The notes below the pieces were generated by a model. The model was not told the origin of the DNA. It did no database searches and saw only the letters and a program-made list of their open reading frames with translations. From JAFDYH01 sp049840875 (lineage in GTDB: Bacteria; Bacteroidota; Bacteroidia; Chitinophagales; Chitinophagaceae), in the NCBI GenBank assembly GCA_049840875.1, contig JASGJE010000020.1, positions 1 to 64,000 of the forward strand: a stretch of DNA of 64,000 nt. Direction: 5' to 3'. The stretch's first letter is position 1. The number at the start of each line of letters is the position of its first letter. Below, in pieces: positions 8,346 through 17,241 of the stretch. A program made the translations under genes and the position numbers.

Positions 8346-9428
8346 ATGCCTGAGAATACTGTTTCCTACGATAAGCTGTTTAATTTTTCCAAAGAAATTC
8401 TTCAAAAGATTGGTTGTTCTGCTTCCGATGCTGAACTCGCAATAAAAGTTTTGTTATCTGCTGATCTTCGCGGTATAGATTCGCATGGAGTAGCAAGGCT
8501 TAGTGGCTATGTGCGGTTATGGGAAGTAAATCGTGTAAATGCAACGCCGGATATAAAGATCATTCATCAAACTCCTTCCACTGCAGTGGTCGATGGTGAT
8601 AGCGGCCTTGGTCTTGTTATTGCTCCGAAAGCAATGAAGATCGCGATTGATAAAGCAAAGAATGTTGGTACTGGTTGGGTAAGCGTGCAAAATAGTAATC
8701 ATTTTGGCATCGCAGGTTATCATGCCATGATGGCGCTGGAAGAAGATATGATTGGCATATCATTGACAAATGCAAGCCCGTTGGTTTCACCAACATTTTC
8801 TGTTGAACGTTTATTAGGCACAAATCCAATTTGCGTGGCCATACCCGCTGGTGAAGAACCCGCATTTGTTGCAGACATGGCAACTACAACTGCTGCTAAT
8901 GGCAAGTTGGAAATTCTGCAACGTAAAAATGGCGTTGCTCCTTTGGGTTGGATTCAGAATAAAGAAGGCAAGCCATCAACGAATCCACACGAATTAAAAG
9001 GTGGTGGTGCTTTATTACCGCTAGGTGGCGATCGTGAACACGGTAGTCATAAAGGATATGCATTGGGCTCTATCGTAGATATTTTTTCCGCAGTGCTCAG
9101 CGGCGCCAATTATGGTCCCTGGGTGCCGCCATTTCCTGCGTATGTGCCAATGCCGGATGAACAACCGGGAAAAGGAATTGGTCATTTTTTTGGCGCTATG
9201 CGTATTGATGCATTTCGCCCTGCGGAAGATTTCAAAAAGCACATGGATAAATGGATTAAACGTTTTCGCAGCGCAAAGACTGTGGAGGGACAAAAACGAG
9301 TTATAATTCCGGGTGACCCTGAGCGTGAGATGGAAGCAGAGCGATTAAAGAACGGAATTCCTTTGATGCCTGTCGTCCTGGATGATTTAAAATTTCTTTC
9401 TGAGAAATTCGGAATTGATTTTCTTTAA
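8346..9428 (+). CDS. Ldh2-family malate/lactate-type dehydrogenase
   Basis: A 360-residue protein of the Ldh2/MDG family of NAD(P)-dependent 2-hydroxyacid dehydrogenases, which are unrelated to the Rossmann type. Family marks are DLRGIDSHGVARL near residue 45, with the conserved catalytic histidine, SVQNSNHFGIAGYHAM, LLGTNPICVAIP and GSHKGYALGSIVD. No signal peptide is present, so it is cytoplasmic. Relatives act on malate, lactate, sulfolactate, ureidoglycolate or delta-1-piperideine-2-carboxylate; sequence alone does not decide. It follows the exported sugar enzymes but has its own promoter. Confidence 0.85.
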   Translation: MPENTVSYDKLFNFSKEILQKIGCSASDAELAIKVLLSADLRGIDSHGVARLSGYVRLWEVNRVNATPDIKIIHQTPSTAVVDGDSGLGLVIAPKAMKIAIDKAKNVGTGWVSVQNSNHFGIAGYHAMMALEEDMIGISLTNASPLVSPTFSVERLLGTNPICVAIPAGEEPAFVADMATTTAANGKLEILQRKNGVAPLGWIQNKEGKPSTNPHELKGGGALLPLGGDREHGSHKGYALGSIVDIFSAVLSGANYGPWVPPFPAYVPMPDEQPGKGIGHFFGAMRIDAFRPAEDFKKHMDKWIKRFRSAKTVEGQKRVIIPGDPEREMEAERLKNGIPLMPVVLDDLKFLSEKFGIDFL

Positions 9429-9682
9429 CAACAATACTTTCGCCAGGAAAATATAAGATTTATAGTTATACATCTGAAACAGATAGTACTTCGGCATTAT
9501 TATTACAGATGATGTTCTATTTGTAAAGAAAAATATTTTAGTAAAAAAGTATCTTACAATCCAGCACAAATGGTTTGTCGGCATTAAAGTTTTGCTATTT
9601 GCGTTTTTCGCATACGAACCGTATATTTATTTTATTGTTCGATTGAGAAATCAGTCAACCTCTCTTAACCAAAAACCTTAAC

Positions 9683-10660
9683 ATGAAGCCCCTGATTCTT
9701 GCCATTTTCTTCACGCTATTTTGTTGTTTCGCTTTTAGTCAAAAAAATAATGACGTCACAAAAGAGGCTCTTCTCAAGGAGATTTCAGCAACAGCATGTA
9801 ATTGTATTGACTCTATTTCAATTTATAATAAATCAAAAAAAGAAGTTTCTGCTGAAATCAGTAAATGTATTGATGGGCGAACTGCTGCGTATCAACTTGC
9901 AGTTGGTCTTTTATCGGCAGACAGCCTTGCAAAAACCTCTAAAAGCAAAAACGGGAAAAAGGAAGTTAATATTTCAGTTGATCTTAACCCGGATTCAAAG
10001 CAATATAAAGCGTATTATTATGAACTTGAGCGGTACATGATGGCAAATTGCGAACCATTAAAAGAGAAAATTGGTTCGAATAATCAACAACGCGACAAAT
10101 CCTTTTCTGACAACCAGGAATCTTACCAGTATTATTTAAAGGGTCTGGAGGAAGCCAAGAAAGAAAACTATGATCTGGCAAGTAATTATTATTTGCATGC
10201 GGTCCAGATTGACTCACAGTTTGCATTTGCATGGGATAATTTAGGAATTGCTTATAGAAAAACCGGCAAATTGGATAGTGCACTCTGGGCGTATAATCAA
10301 TCGCTTCAGATAGATCCTGAAGGACTTACTCCTTTACAGAATATTGCTATTGTTTATCAATATAAAAAAGAATACCAGCATGCTATTGAAGCGTATGAAA
10401 AATTGGCGACCCTTGATAAGAACAACCCAGAGGTGTACTATGGCATCGGTCAGATTTATTCTTTTTATATGAATGAAAACGAAAAGGGTTTGGAGAATAT
10501 GTGCCATGCTTACAATTTATACGTAGAGCAAAAATCGCCTTACCGAACTGATGCTGAAAAAATTATCCAGACAATTTATGCAGCGATGAAAAAAGATGGA
10601 AAAGAAGATAAGTTTTATGAAATATTGAAGGCGAATAATATTACCCCGAATAAGAAATAG
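9683..10660 (+). CDS. Secreted TPR-repeat protein
   Basis: A 325-residue protein with a signal peptide (residues 1-19, ending FAFSQ). A Cys-containing N-terminal domain (ATACNCIDSI, SKCIDGRTAAY) is followed from about residue 150 by tetratricopeptide repeats (AFAWDNLGIAYRKTGKLDSA, LTPLQNIAIVYQYKKEY, PEVYYGIGQIY). TPRs usually mediate protein contacts; the partner is unknown. The 254 bases upstream contain no other gene and presumably hold its promoter. Confidence 0.75.
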   Translation: MKPLILAIFFTLFCCFAFSQKNNDVTKEALLKEISATACNCIDSISIYNKSKKEVSAEISKCIDGRTAAYQLAVGLLSADSLAKTSKSKNGKKEVNISVDLNPDSKQYKAYYYELERYMMANCEPLKEKIGSNNQQRDKSFSDNQESYQYYLKGLEEAKKENYDLASNYYLHAVQIDSQFAFAWDNLGIAYRKTGKLDSALWAYNQSLQIDPEGLTPLQNIAIVYQYKKEYQHAIEAYEKLATLDKNNPEVYYGIGQIYSFYMNENEKGLENMCHAYNLYVEQKSPYRTDAEKIIQTIYAAMKKDGKEDKFYEILKANNITPNKK

Positions 10661-10674
10661 TTGTTTGAAATGTC

Positions 10675-10698
10675 AGTCATCAACCCTGATTGATGACT
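10675..10698. terminator. Hairpin between convergent genes, possible bidirectional terminator
   Basis: AGTCATCAA (10675-10683) pairs perfectly with TTGATGACT (10690-10698) around a 6-base loop. It lies between the ends of a rightward TPR gene and a leftward cytochrome gene. No strong T run follows on the plus strand. Confidence 0.45.
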
Positions 10699-10730
10699 AA
10701 GTTGGTTGTCATTTAGCGTGATATGGTAAA

Positions 10731-12401
10731 CTATTTTTTAGTTGTTATATCCCTCGGTTTATCGCAATCACAATCACAACCTTTAGGCTTAAGGTTTTCA
10801 GCATCCTTTATTTGACGATCAATATCTTTCAGTTCCTTGTCTTTGGCAATAATAGAATCAGCATTTTTTGTTTTGTCTACTTTAATGTGAAGACGGTCAG
10901 CATCGAAATCCTTTAATGCCATTTCAAACTTTTCCTTTGTTGACTCTTTTAGCTCCACAGCAAATTCCTGCTGCAATCCGGTTGTAAACTCCTTAAGTCC
11001 GAATGCTATTTTTTGGTTTTGTTCTGTTATTGCCAGTATAAATGCTTTTGTGTTTTGCGGCAGAGGTATCGTTCCGTCGGGTCTAAAGAATGCATATTTA
11101 TCATTGTCGGTTTCAGATCGGCCGCCCTCACCGTAAACTTTAACTGAAGGAATAATAATAAAAATGTTGATGCGCTCTCTGAATTCACCAATTATTCTTA
11201 CAAGCAACTTACTTTCTGCAACGCCATCAACTTTGTCTAATAACGTATCTATGTTGAACCATCCGAAGCTGTCCACCGTGAATTGATAGTAAGTAGCTTC
11301 AAAATGTTCAGCAGAAACTTTTCTGTTGAAGCCCGAAGTATCTGATGTTCGGTTGATTGAGTCAGATTTTACAACAGTCATTTCTCCGTTTTCGGTTATC
11401 AATTTTTGCCGCTTTTTGATGGACAAGGTTTTGAGATATTTTAATTGTGAAACTTTACTACTATATTCTTCACAGCTATCTATACAATCTTTTAAATAAG
11501 CGTGGGCAGGATAACGGAGATTAAGACGGTCACTTTCATTTTGTATGTAGTTATATATGTCTTCACGATTTTCATGCGTTAGATCCGGAAACATAGTCCC
11601 CAGTGATCCGAACATCGCCCGGACATTACATTTGTAAGCATATGTTTTGTCGAAATAGAAACTTTTTTTTACTGTGTCTGGAGATGAATCATAAATTTCG
11701 TGGTACGAAACTCTTTTATGACTGGAATCGGATGAATTCATTTCAGCTCGATATTCAATGAAGTGTAGGTAATAATCCCATTCACTTTCTCCTTCATCCA
11801 GGAGACTGAAGCGTTTTCTGAGATGAGCTAAATCTGGCCCGGTTGCATCATGACCGATGGCGTGACAAGAAGTGCAGTGACGTTCAAATAAAACTTTCCC
11901 TCTATCAACACTTGTGATCTGTTTATTCTCTGGCAATGTATCAGGATTTGTCCAGTTAATTTTTCCATCCGTTTTTTCTTCTCCTTTGTATAAACTCATT
12001 CCTTTTTGTAAATAGTCTGTCGGTATTGCAACCTGTATTTTCTTCTTAAAATTTACTTGCTGACCTGCTGCAGCATTTATATAAATCATTCCACCACTGC
12101 TTAGTAATTGCCCATTTGATCGCGTCAGCAAACCCGCTCTTATAATTTGCTCCATCGAATAGGCTTCTTTTATTTCAAGTGTAACAGTTTCACCTGCTGC
12201 AGATTGAAGAGTCCCACTGGTAATTTTTAGCAAAGCGCCATTATTCGTTTGCAATACAGTATCGCGTTCGGTATTAATTGTAAATTTTTCAACAGGAAGA
12301 TTATCTGTGGATAGTAGTGCGCTTGATTTCTCGTTTGTGGTACAACTGAATATTGCAATGATTGTAAAAAGGATGAAGGTGAAAGTATATTTCATAAACA
12401 A
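10731..12401 (-). CDS. Lipoprotein with a c-type cytochrome domain
   Basis: A 556-residue lipoprotein (lipobox Cys20 in AIFSCTTNE; the start could also be Met3). Residues about 40-130 form a beta domain (LLKITSGTL, EIKEAYSMEQII, LLSSGGMIYINA) frequent in Bacteroidota surface proteins. A single haem-binding CTSCH lies at 176-180, and GTMFPDLTHENREDIYNYI supplies a likely axial methionine and the last cytochrome helix. The C-terminal half (about 330-535) is unrecognised and ends in a Cys/Asp-rich CDCDCDKP stretch. It probably works in the periplasm in electron transfer or sensing. Joining a haem domain to two further domains is unusual. Confidence 0.75.
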   Translation of the reverse strand: MFMKYTFTFILFTIIAIFSCTTNEKSSALLSTDNLPVEKFTINTERDTVLQTNNGALLKITSGTLQSAAGETVTLEIKEAYSMEQIIRAGLLTRSNGQLLSSGGMIYINAAAGQQVNFKKKIQVAIPTDYLQKGMSLYKGEEKTDGKINWTNPDTLPENKQITSVDRGKVLFERHCTSCHAIGHDATGPDLAHLRKRFSLLDEGESEWDYYLHFIEYRAEMNSSDSSHKRVSYHEIYDSSPDTVKKSFYFDKTYAYKCNVRAMFGSLGTMFPDLTHENREDIYNYIQNESDRLNLRYPAHAYLKDCIDSCEEYSSKVSQLKYLKTLSIKKRQKLITENGEMTVVKSDSINRTSDTSGFNRKVSAEHFEATYYQFTVDSFGWFNIDTLLDKVDGVAESKLLVRIIGEFRERINIFIIIPSVKVYGEGGRSETDNDKYAFFRPDGTIPLPQNTKAFILAITEQNQKIAFGLKEFTTGLQQEFAVELKESTKEKFEMALKDFDADRLHIKVDKTKNADSIIAKDKELKDIDRQIKDAENLKPKGCDCDCDKPRDITTKK

Positions 12402-12467
12402 TGGTTGCGTATAAGATGCAAAAGAGAGGCGATTGAATAAAAATAAATCAATTTTATTTCTCCAAAT

Positions 12468-13727
12468 TCAACACAGCGCTATTTTTTCAAATAAGAGCTG
12501 TTTTTCAGTCTGCGAGTTTGTGAGGTGGAGCGCTTTTTCGAAATATTCTTTTGCAATTTCTTTTTGTTGCAGATCAAAATACATTTCCCCGATTGATGCG
12601 TAATAAATGTGATGATGTTCGAGACCTTTAATCTGTTGTAATTCACGCAACGCATTTTCTTTACTGATCGAATACGCAGAAGCGATAGCCTTATTCATGG
12701 CAACTACGGGATTTGGTTGCAATTGATAAAGCATTTCATATAAATGATAGATCGATTTCCAGTCTGTTCGTTCAAATGATGGTGATGCGGCATGCAGCGA
12801 TGCGATTCCCGCTTCAAGGTGATAAGAAGATATTTCAAACGGTTCTGCGGCGTCATCGATGTAGTCAAAGCCTTTTTTGATCAATGAGCGATTCCACTTG
12901 CTTCTATCCTGATGTTTTAATAAAATGATATTTCCCTTTTCATCCAGTCGTGCATCTAATCGTGAAGACTGAAAGCACATTAAGGCTAACAAGGCTTTTA
13001 CACGTGGAAAAGCGGTCAATGTATGTTGTGTAAGCAGAATACATAATCGAATAGCTTCTTCACAAAGGTCTTCGCGAATTAATTTTTCAGGATGGGAAGA
13101 ATTGTAACCTTCATTAAACAAAAGGTATAGCGTTTTCAGAATAGTATCAAGTCTATTATGCAACTCCATACCAGTCGGTACGGCAAGCTCGATCTTTTCA
13201 GATTTTATTTTTTCTTTCGCCCTGTATATCCGTTTGCTGATTGTCTCGTCGTTGGTAAGAAAGGCTTTCGCAATTTCATTTCCACTTAACCCGCAAAGTG
13301 TTTTAAGTGTTAGTGCTATTTGCGATTCTTCAGGGATTGCCGGATGGCAGCAGGCAAACATCATTGCAAGCTGGCTATCCTGTATTTCATTTTCTAAAAA
13401 AAGATTGTTGATGGTAGGAGACAATGTCCACTCAGATTGTACGAGATAAGCATACTGCGGGCTGATTTCCCTGAACTTTTTCTCTCTTCTTAAAAAATCA
13501 ATCGCTTTATTTCTTGCAACGCGATAGAGCCATGCAGATGGGTTGTCCGGAATCGCCTTGAAGCTCCATACACTCATCGCCTGCAATAATGTGTCCTGCA
13601 CTATATCATGTGCCGTTTCCAGGTTTTGCAGACCAAGTACCCTTGATAAAACAGAAATCATCTTTCCCGACTCATGCCGGAAAAGATGATCGACCAATTG
13701 TTTGATATTTTCTGACTCGCGACTCAT
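12468..13727 (-). CDS. ECF42-type RNA polymerase sigma factor with C-terminal extension
   Basis: A 419-residue protein. Region sigma2 is seen in ETAHDIVQDTLLQAM and PSAWLYRVARNKAIDFLRR, and sigma4 near IALTLKTLCGLSGNEIAKAFL with RIYRAKEKIKSE. The remaining 220 residues are the SnoaL-free, TPR-like extension typical of the ECF42 group (DUF6596; LYLLFNEGY, NPVVAMNKAIA). In that group there is no classical anti-sigma factor and the neighbours encode DGPF (YCII-related) proteins. Two such genes lie directly upstream here, as expected. The extension is thought to control the sigma factor itself; the signal is unknown. Confidence 0.92.
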   Translation of the reverse strand: MSRESENIKQLVDHLFRHESGKMISVLSRVLGLQNLETAHDIVQDTLLQAMSVWSFKAIPDNPSAWLYRVARNKAIDFLRREKKFREISPQYAYLVQSEWTLSPTINNLFLENEIQDSQLAMMFACCHPAIPEESQIALTLKTLCGLSGNEIAKAFLTNDETISKRIYRAKEKIKSEKIELAVPTGMELHNRLDTILKTLYLLFNEGYNSSHPEKLIREDLCEEAIRLCILLTQHTLTAFPRVKALLALMCFQSSRLDARLDEKGNIILLKHQDRSKWNRSLIKKGFDYIDDAAEPFEISSYHLEAGIASLHAASPSFERTDWKSIYHLYEMLYQLQPNPVVAMNKAIASAYSISKENALRELQQIKGLEHHHIYYASIGEMYFDLQQKEIAKEYFEKALHLTNSQTEKQLLFEKIALC

Positions 13728-13750
13728 TACTGATCACTAATAACTCATTC

Positions 13751-14095
13751 TTACATATCCATCTTCATCACTTGTCTCACCTGCACAGCACCGCCATGTT
13801 CAAAGTCTGGACATTCTTTTGATATAGCAACTGCTTCATCATAGTCTTTTGCCTTGATCAGAAAATAACCACCGACAATTTCCTTTCCCTCTGTAAATGG
13901 ACCATCGGTTACAGATTTCCCGCTCTTACCGCTAACGACTTTACCACCGGGTAATAAAGGTTCACCACTTATATACGTGCCATTCTTCGCCAGTTTATCT
14001 ACCCATGCCATCCATTTGCCCATGTTTTCCTGCATTTCTTCAGGACTCATTTTCGGAGGCAGCGCTCCGAGGAATATCAGCATAAATTTTTCCAT
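13751..14095 (-). CDS. DGPF/YCII-related protein, partner of ECF42 sigma factor
   Basis: A 114-residue protein with the diagnostic DGPFTEGKEIVGGYFLIKA in its middle and the N-terminal MEKFMLIFLGALPP. It is a small ferredoxin-like-fold protein of the YCII superfamily with no signal peptide. It sits 23 bases upstream of the ECF42 sigma factor and 34 bases downstream of a paralogue, so all three are probably one operon. The biochemical activity of these partners is not known; they are commonly the targets of the sigma factor. Confidence 0.85.
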   Translation of the reverse strand: MEKFMLIFLGALPPKMSPEEMQENMGKWMAWVDKLAKNGTYISGEPLLPGGKVVSGKSGKSVTDGPFTEGKEIVGGYFLIKAKDYDEAVAISKECPDFEHGGAVQVRQVMKMDM

Positions 14096-14129
14096 GATGA
14101 TTTTAGTTTTATAAGTTTGATTAAATAGT

Positions 14130-14483
14130 TTACATGTTCATTGTTGATAGTTCTCTCACTTCCACAGAGCCATCGTTTTCCAGTATCGGGCAATGACTTG
14201 ATACATCAATCGCTTCAGTTTTGTCTCCTGCTTTTATAATAAGATAGCCACCAACGATTTCTTTTCCTTCTGCAAAAGGCCCGTCAGTAATTGTCTTCTT
14301 TGTTCCATTTATTACGGCGCCATCTTGTGTGAGCGGTAAACCGGAAACAAGTTTACCTTCTTTCCCGATATTTTCCATCCATGATTTCCATTTTTCCATT
14401 TGCGCCTGTCGTTTGGCAGGGTCTTGTTGTGCGGTTGCATTATCGGGATCACCACCCCGAAATAGTAATAAATAATCTTTCAT
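14130..14483 (-). CDS. DGPF/YCII-related protein, second paralogue
   Basis: A protein of about 117 residues, read from the ATG complementary to 14481-14483 (MKDYLLLFRGGDPDN), preferred over a start 33 bases upstream because it matches the paralogue's N-terminus. It has DGPFAEGKEIVGGYLIIKA, nearly identical to the same motif in the next gene, so the two arose by duplication. It would be the first gene of the DGPF-DGPF-ECF42 operon. Confidence 0.82.
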   Translation of the reverse strand: MKDYLLLFRGGDPDNATAQQDPAKRQAQMEKWKSWMENIGKEGKLVSGLPLTQDGAVINGTKKTITDGPFAEGKEIVGGYLIIKAGDKTEAIDVSSHCPILENDGSVEVRELSTMNM

Positions 14484-14567
14484 TGTGAATGTTTTAATCT
14501 TTAATAAATACACCACAATGACGAACAGGCTTAAGTCGACCGGACAAACCAGTTAGAATTTTTTATA

Positions 14568-14633
14568 AAGAAGTGGTTACAAGTTTCAAGTTGCTGGTTA
14601 CATGTAACCAGTAACCTGTAACAGCAATTGTAG
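14568..14633. repeat. Imperfect dyad with GTTACA/TGTAAC motifs
   Basis: The stretch GCTGGTTACATGTAACCAGT near 14592-14611 is a near-perfect palindrome, flanked by further GTTAC/GTAAC copies. It lies between the DGPF operon and a secreted protein, both leftward. It could form a strong hairpin in RNA. Confidence 0.5.
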
Positions 14634-14655
14634 AAATGAAACTAATTACAGAAGT

Positions 14656-15297
14656 CTAATTCTTATTCTTAAAATCTCCACGCTTCCAGGCTTCGATAAA
14701 CTTCGCCCATGCAGCAGGATTAAAGATATTCATCGGAGGAGCCTGCCCGGCATAAGAAGCTTTTGTAGCAATGTTGCGCAACTGCAGGCTCGTTGCTTCA
14801 CCGCCATCGCCAGAAGTAGTTTTCATCAATGCTCTTCGCTTCGCTTCATTTGTATTTTGTCGTGCGATTTCTATATCGTCATCCGGCACTTTTGTATTTA
14901 CAAAGTCTCTTGCAAATTGTTCAGGTGTCGGTCGTGGCTTTATGATCGTCATTGGGAGGTAAACTGTATCAGTAACCATCAACTGCACCATACTATATTG
15001 GTTTCCTTCCAGGTTACGGGGAACTATAATCGTCTTAGGTTTGTAACTGACGTGAGAGAATTCTACCACATCACCTTTTAAAACAACGATGGAGAAGACA
15101 CCCTGGTCATTGGTGATGGTACCCCGGTTCTGACCTTTTACAGAAACGCTCACGGCTGGAATTCCCACCAGGCTGTCGGCAGTCATCACAATACCGTATA
15201 ACTGAACTACAGAATCACGAACAGTTTCAAACTGTGCCTTGGCTGTACGGGGGATCAAAAAAAGCAGGGCGATCGTATAAGGTAGAAATTTCTTCAT
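14656..15297 (-). CDS. Secreted carboxypeptidase-regulatory-like domain protein
   Basis: A protein of about 213 residues, started at the ATG complementary to 15295-15297 so that the signal peptide MKKFLPYTIALLFLIP opens the protein. Residues about 30-100 form a CarboxypepD_reg-like beta sandwich (LYGIVMTADSLVGIPAVSVS, GTITNDQGVFSIVV, VVEFSHVSYKPKTI), the module that opens many TonB receptors, but here it stands alone. The rest is unrecognised, rich in polar residues. Its start faces mrp, and the two promoters share about 100 bases. Confidence 0.72.
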   Translation of the reverse strand: MKKFLPYTIALLFLIPRTAKAQFETVRDSVVQLYGIVMTADSLVGIPAVSVSVKGQNRGTITNDQGVFSIVVLKGDVVEFSHVSYKPKTIIVPRNLEGNQYSMVQLMVTDTVYLPMTIIKPRPTPEQFARDFVNTKVPDDDIEIARQNTNEAKRRALMKTTSGDGGEATSLQLRNIATKASYAGQAPPMNIFNPAAWAKFIEAWKRGDFKNKN

Positions 15298-15357
15298 CAC
15301 GCTCAAAAATAAAAACAAGTTGGGGATTTACGGAAACAAATTACCCCCCTTAACGGT

Positions 15358-15365
15358 TAACTTTG
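15358..15365 (+). promoter_or_regulatory. -7 promoter element for mrp (TAACTTTG)
   Basis: TAACTTTG fits TAnnTTTG exactly and lies 35 bases before the ATG at 15401. It falls inside the upstream in-frame extension of the open frame, which supports the shorter start for mrp. Confidence 0.6.
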
Positions 15366-15400
15366 CAATTGTACGTCAATATTTAACAAAAACTTGGACA

Positions 15401-16492
15401 ATGACGAAAGAAAAGGTTTTAGAAGCCTTGAGTAATGTACAGGAGCCGGACCTGGGAAAAGATATTGTGACCCTGAATATGGTGAAAGACATTGAAATAG
15501 AAGGGAATTATGTTTCGTTTACGGTGGTTTTAACAACACCGGCTTGTCCAATGAAGGACATGATCAAAAACGCCTGTGTGAATGCAGTGAAGATGCTGGT
15601 AAATAAAGACGCAGTGGTAAATGTCAACTTCAGTTCTCAAACCACGAGTCGCCGCGACGACAATAAAGCAATATTACCAGGCGTGAAGAATATTATTGCC
15701 GTGGTGAGCGGGAAAGGCGGTGTAGGTAAGAGTACCGTTTCAGCAAACCTTGCATTGGCACTGGCCAAAGGCGGCGCTAAGGTTGGTTTGATGGATGCGG
15801 ACATTTATGGACCGAGTGTGCCGATCATGTTCGGCGTGAGAGGCGAACGACCCATGATGATGGATATAAAAGGAAAAGGGATGATTATTCCTCTGGAGCG
15901 GTATGGAATAAAACTGATGAGCATAGGCTTGCTGGTGGATGAAAAGAATGCTGTGGTGTGGCGGGGGCCAATGGCCAGCAGCGCCATCAAACAATTTGTA
16001 ACAGATGTATTTTGGGATGAGCTCGACTATCTTGTGATAGATATGCCACCGGGGACAGGCGACATTCATCTTACATTGATGCAAACAGTTCCGGTGACGG
16101 GTGTGGTCGTTGTAACGACTCCACAACCAGTTGCTTTAGCAGATGCTAAAAAGGGAATTGCCATGTTTGGGCAGGCGCAATTAAACGTTCCGATCATAGG
16201 GCTGGTAGAAAACATGAGTTACTTCACACCGGCCGAGTTGCCGGAAAGTCGTTATTACATTTTTGGTAAAAACGGGGGCAAATATCTTGCAGAAGAATAT
16301 GATCTTCCTTTCCTTGGTCAGATACCACTGGTACAGGGTATTCGTGAAGGCGGTGATATTGGCGTGCCTGTAATGATGGGAGATGACACAATTACTAAAG
16401 ATGCATTCGACCTGGTAGCCGGCCATGTAGTGCGAAGCATTTCGATGCGGAATGCCAATATTAAAGAAGAGCGAGTGGCTGAAGTTATTTAA
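15401..16492 (+). CDS. mrp: Mrp/NBP35-family P-loop ATPase, Fe-S carrier
   Basis: A protein of 363 residues from the ATG at 15401; an upstream in-frame extension was rejected because a promoter lies within it. An N-terminal MIP18/DUF59 domain (VQEPDLGKDIVTLNMV, TTPACPMKDMI) precedes a deviant Walker A, VSGKGGVGKSTVSANLA, then DADIYGPSVP and DMPPGTGDIHLTL. Family members assemble or carry Fe-S clusters. In many, a CxxC after VENMS binds the cluster; here that stretch reads VENMSYFTPAELPESRYYIFG with no cysteine, as I recall for other Bacteroidota. Cytoplasmic. Confidence 0.92.
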   Translation: MTKEKVLEALSNVQEPDLGKDIVTLNMVKDIEIEGNYVSFTVVLTTPACPMKDMIKNACVNAVKMLVNKDAVVNVNFSSQTTSRRDDNKAILPGVKNIIAVVSGKGGVGKSTVSANLALALAKGGAKVGLMDADIYGPSVPIMFGVRGERPMMMDIKGKGMIIPLERYGIKLMSIGLLVDEKNAVVWRGPMASSAIKQFVTDVFWDELDYLVIDMPPGTGDIHLTLMQTVPVTGVVVVTTPQPVALADAKKGIAMFGQAQLNVPIIGLVENMSYFTPAELPESRYYIFGKNGGKYLAEEYDLPFLGQIPLVQGIREGGDIGVPVMMGDDTITKDAFDLVAGHVVRSISMRNANIKEERVAEVI

Positions 16493-16605
16493 GATTTAGG
16501 ATGTAGGATTTCTGATTTCTGGAAGTGATCGAGTAGTTTTTGAATTGTAGATTATCCTGTTTATTCAATAAATCCGAAATCCTAAATCGGACATCATAAA
16601 TCTGT
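16493..16605. repeat. Long dyad of 'gattt(a/c)ggatgtaggattt' type
   Basis: The left arm GATTTAGGATGTAGGATTTC and the right arm around 16572-16603 (AATCCGAAATCCTAAATCGG followed by ACATCATAAATC) are complementary in large part. The same family recurs at 29281-29400. It occupies nearly the whole gap between mrp and the next gene. Confidence 0.65.
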
Positions 16606-16608
16606 TTC

Positions 16609-17241
16609 ATGTACAATCTCCCTCACTTTAAAGAAAAAAATCAGCAAGTAGTAATAGACTTTATGAAGCAACATCCGTTTGCGATGCTGATTGGTTCTGC
16701 AAATAATAAATCTTACGCTACGCAAATACCAATGTTGTTTGATGAACGTAATGGTAAAATGATTTTGCTGGGACACATGATGCGCAAACAGGATCATCAA
16801 CGGGCATTTGAAGAAAATCCTCAGGTGTTGGTTGTATTTACAGGGCCGCATACTTATGTAAGCGCCACTTGGTATGCTGATCCGCACCAGGCATCTACCT
16901 GGAATTATATGAGTGTGCATGCACGTGGTACTATCCGGTTTCTCGACGAAGCAGGTTTGATTGATGCATTGAAAAAGCTGAGCCTGCATTACGAGAATAA
17001 CAATACAAGTTCTTCTACGACTTACGAAAACCTTCCTGCAGACTATACAGCAAAACTTATCAAAAGCATTATTGCGTTTGAAGTAGAAGTTGATAGCATT
17101 GAGAATGTATTTAAACTTAGTCAGAACAGGGATGAAGAAAGCTATCATCACATCATGGATAAACTTTCAGCACAGGACGAAGATGGTAAACTGATCGCAG
17201 AAGAAATGAAAAAAAGAAAAGACCAGGTATATCCCAAATGA
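16609..17241 (+). CDS. PaiB-family FMN-binding protein
   Basis: A 210-residue protein matching the PaiB (FMN-binding negative transcriptional regulator) family: MYNLPHFKEKN at the start, QIPMLFDER, GPHTYVSATWY and the central WNYMSVHARGTIRF. The fold is a flavin-binding split barrel, cytoplasmic. In Bacillus PaiB is tied to sporulation and protease genes; in Bacteroidota the role is undefined. Its stop codon overlaps the start of the phosphodiesterase gene by 4 bases, so the two are translationally coupled. Confidence 0.85.
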   Translation: MYNLPHFKEKNQQVVIDFMKQHPFAMLIGSANNKSYATQIPMLFDERNGKMILLGHMMRKQDHQRAFEENPQVLVVFTGPHTYVSATWYADPHQASTWNYMSVHARGTIRFLDEAGLIDALKKLSLHYENNNTSSSTTYENLPADYTAKLIKSIIAFEVEVDSIENVFKLSQNRDEESYHHIMDKLSAQDEDGKLIAEEMKKRKDQVYPK

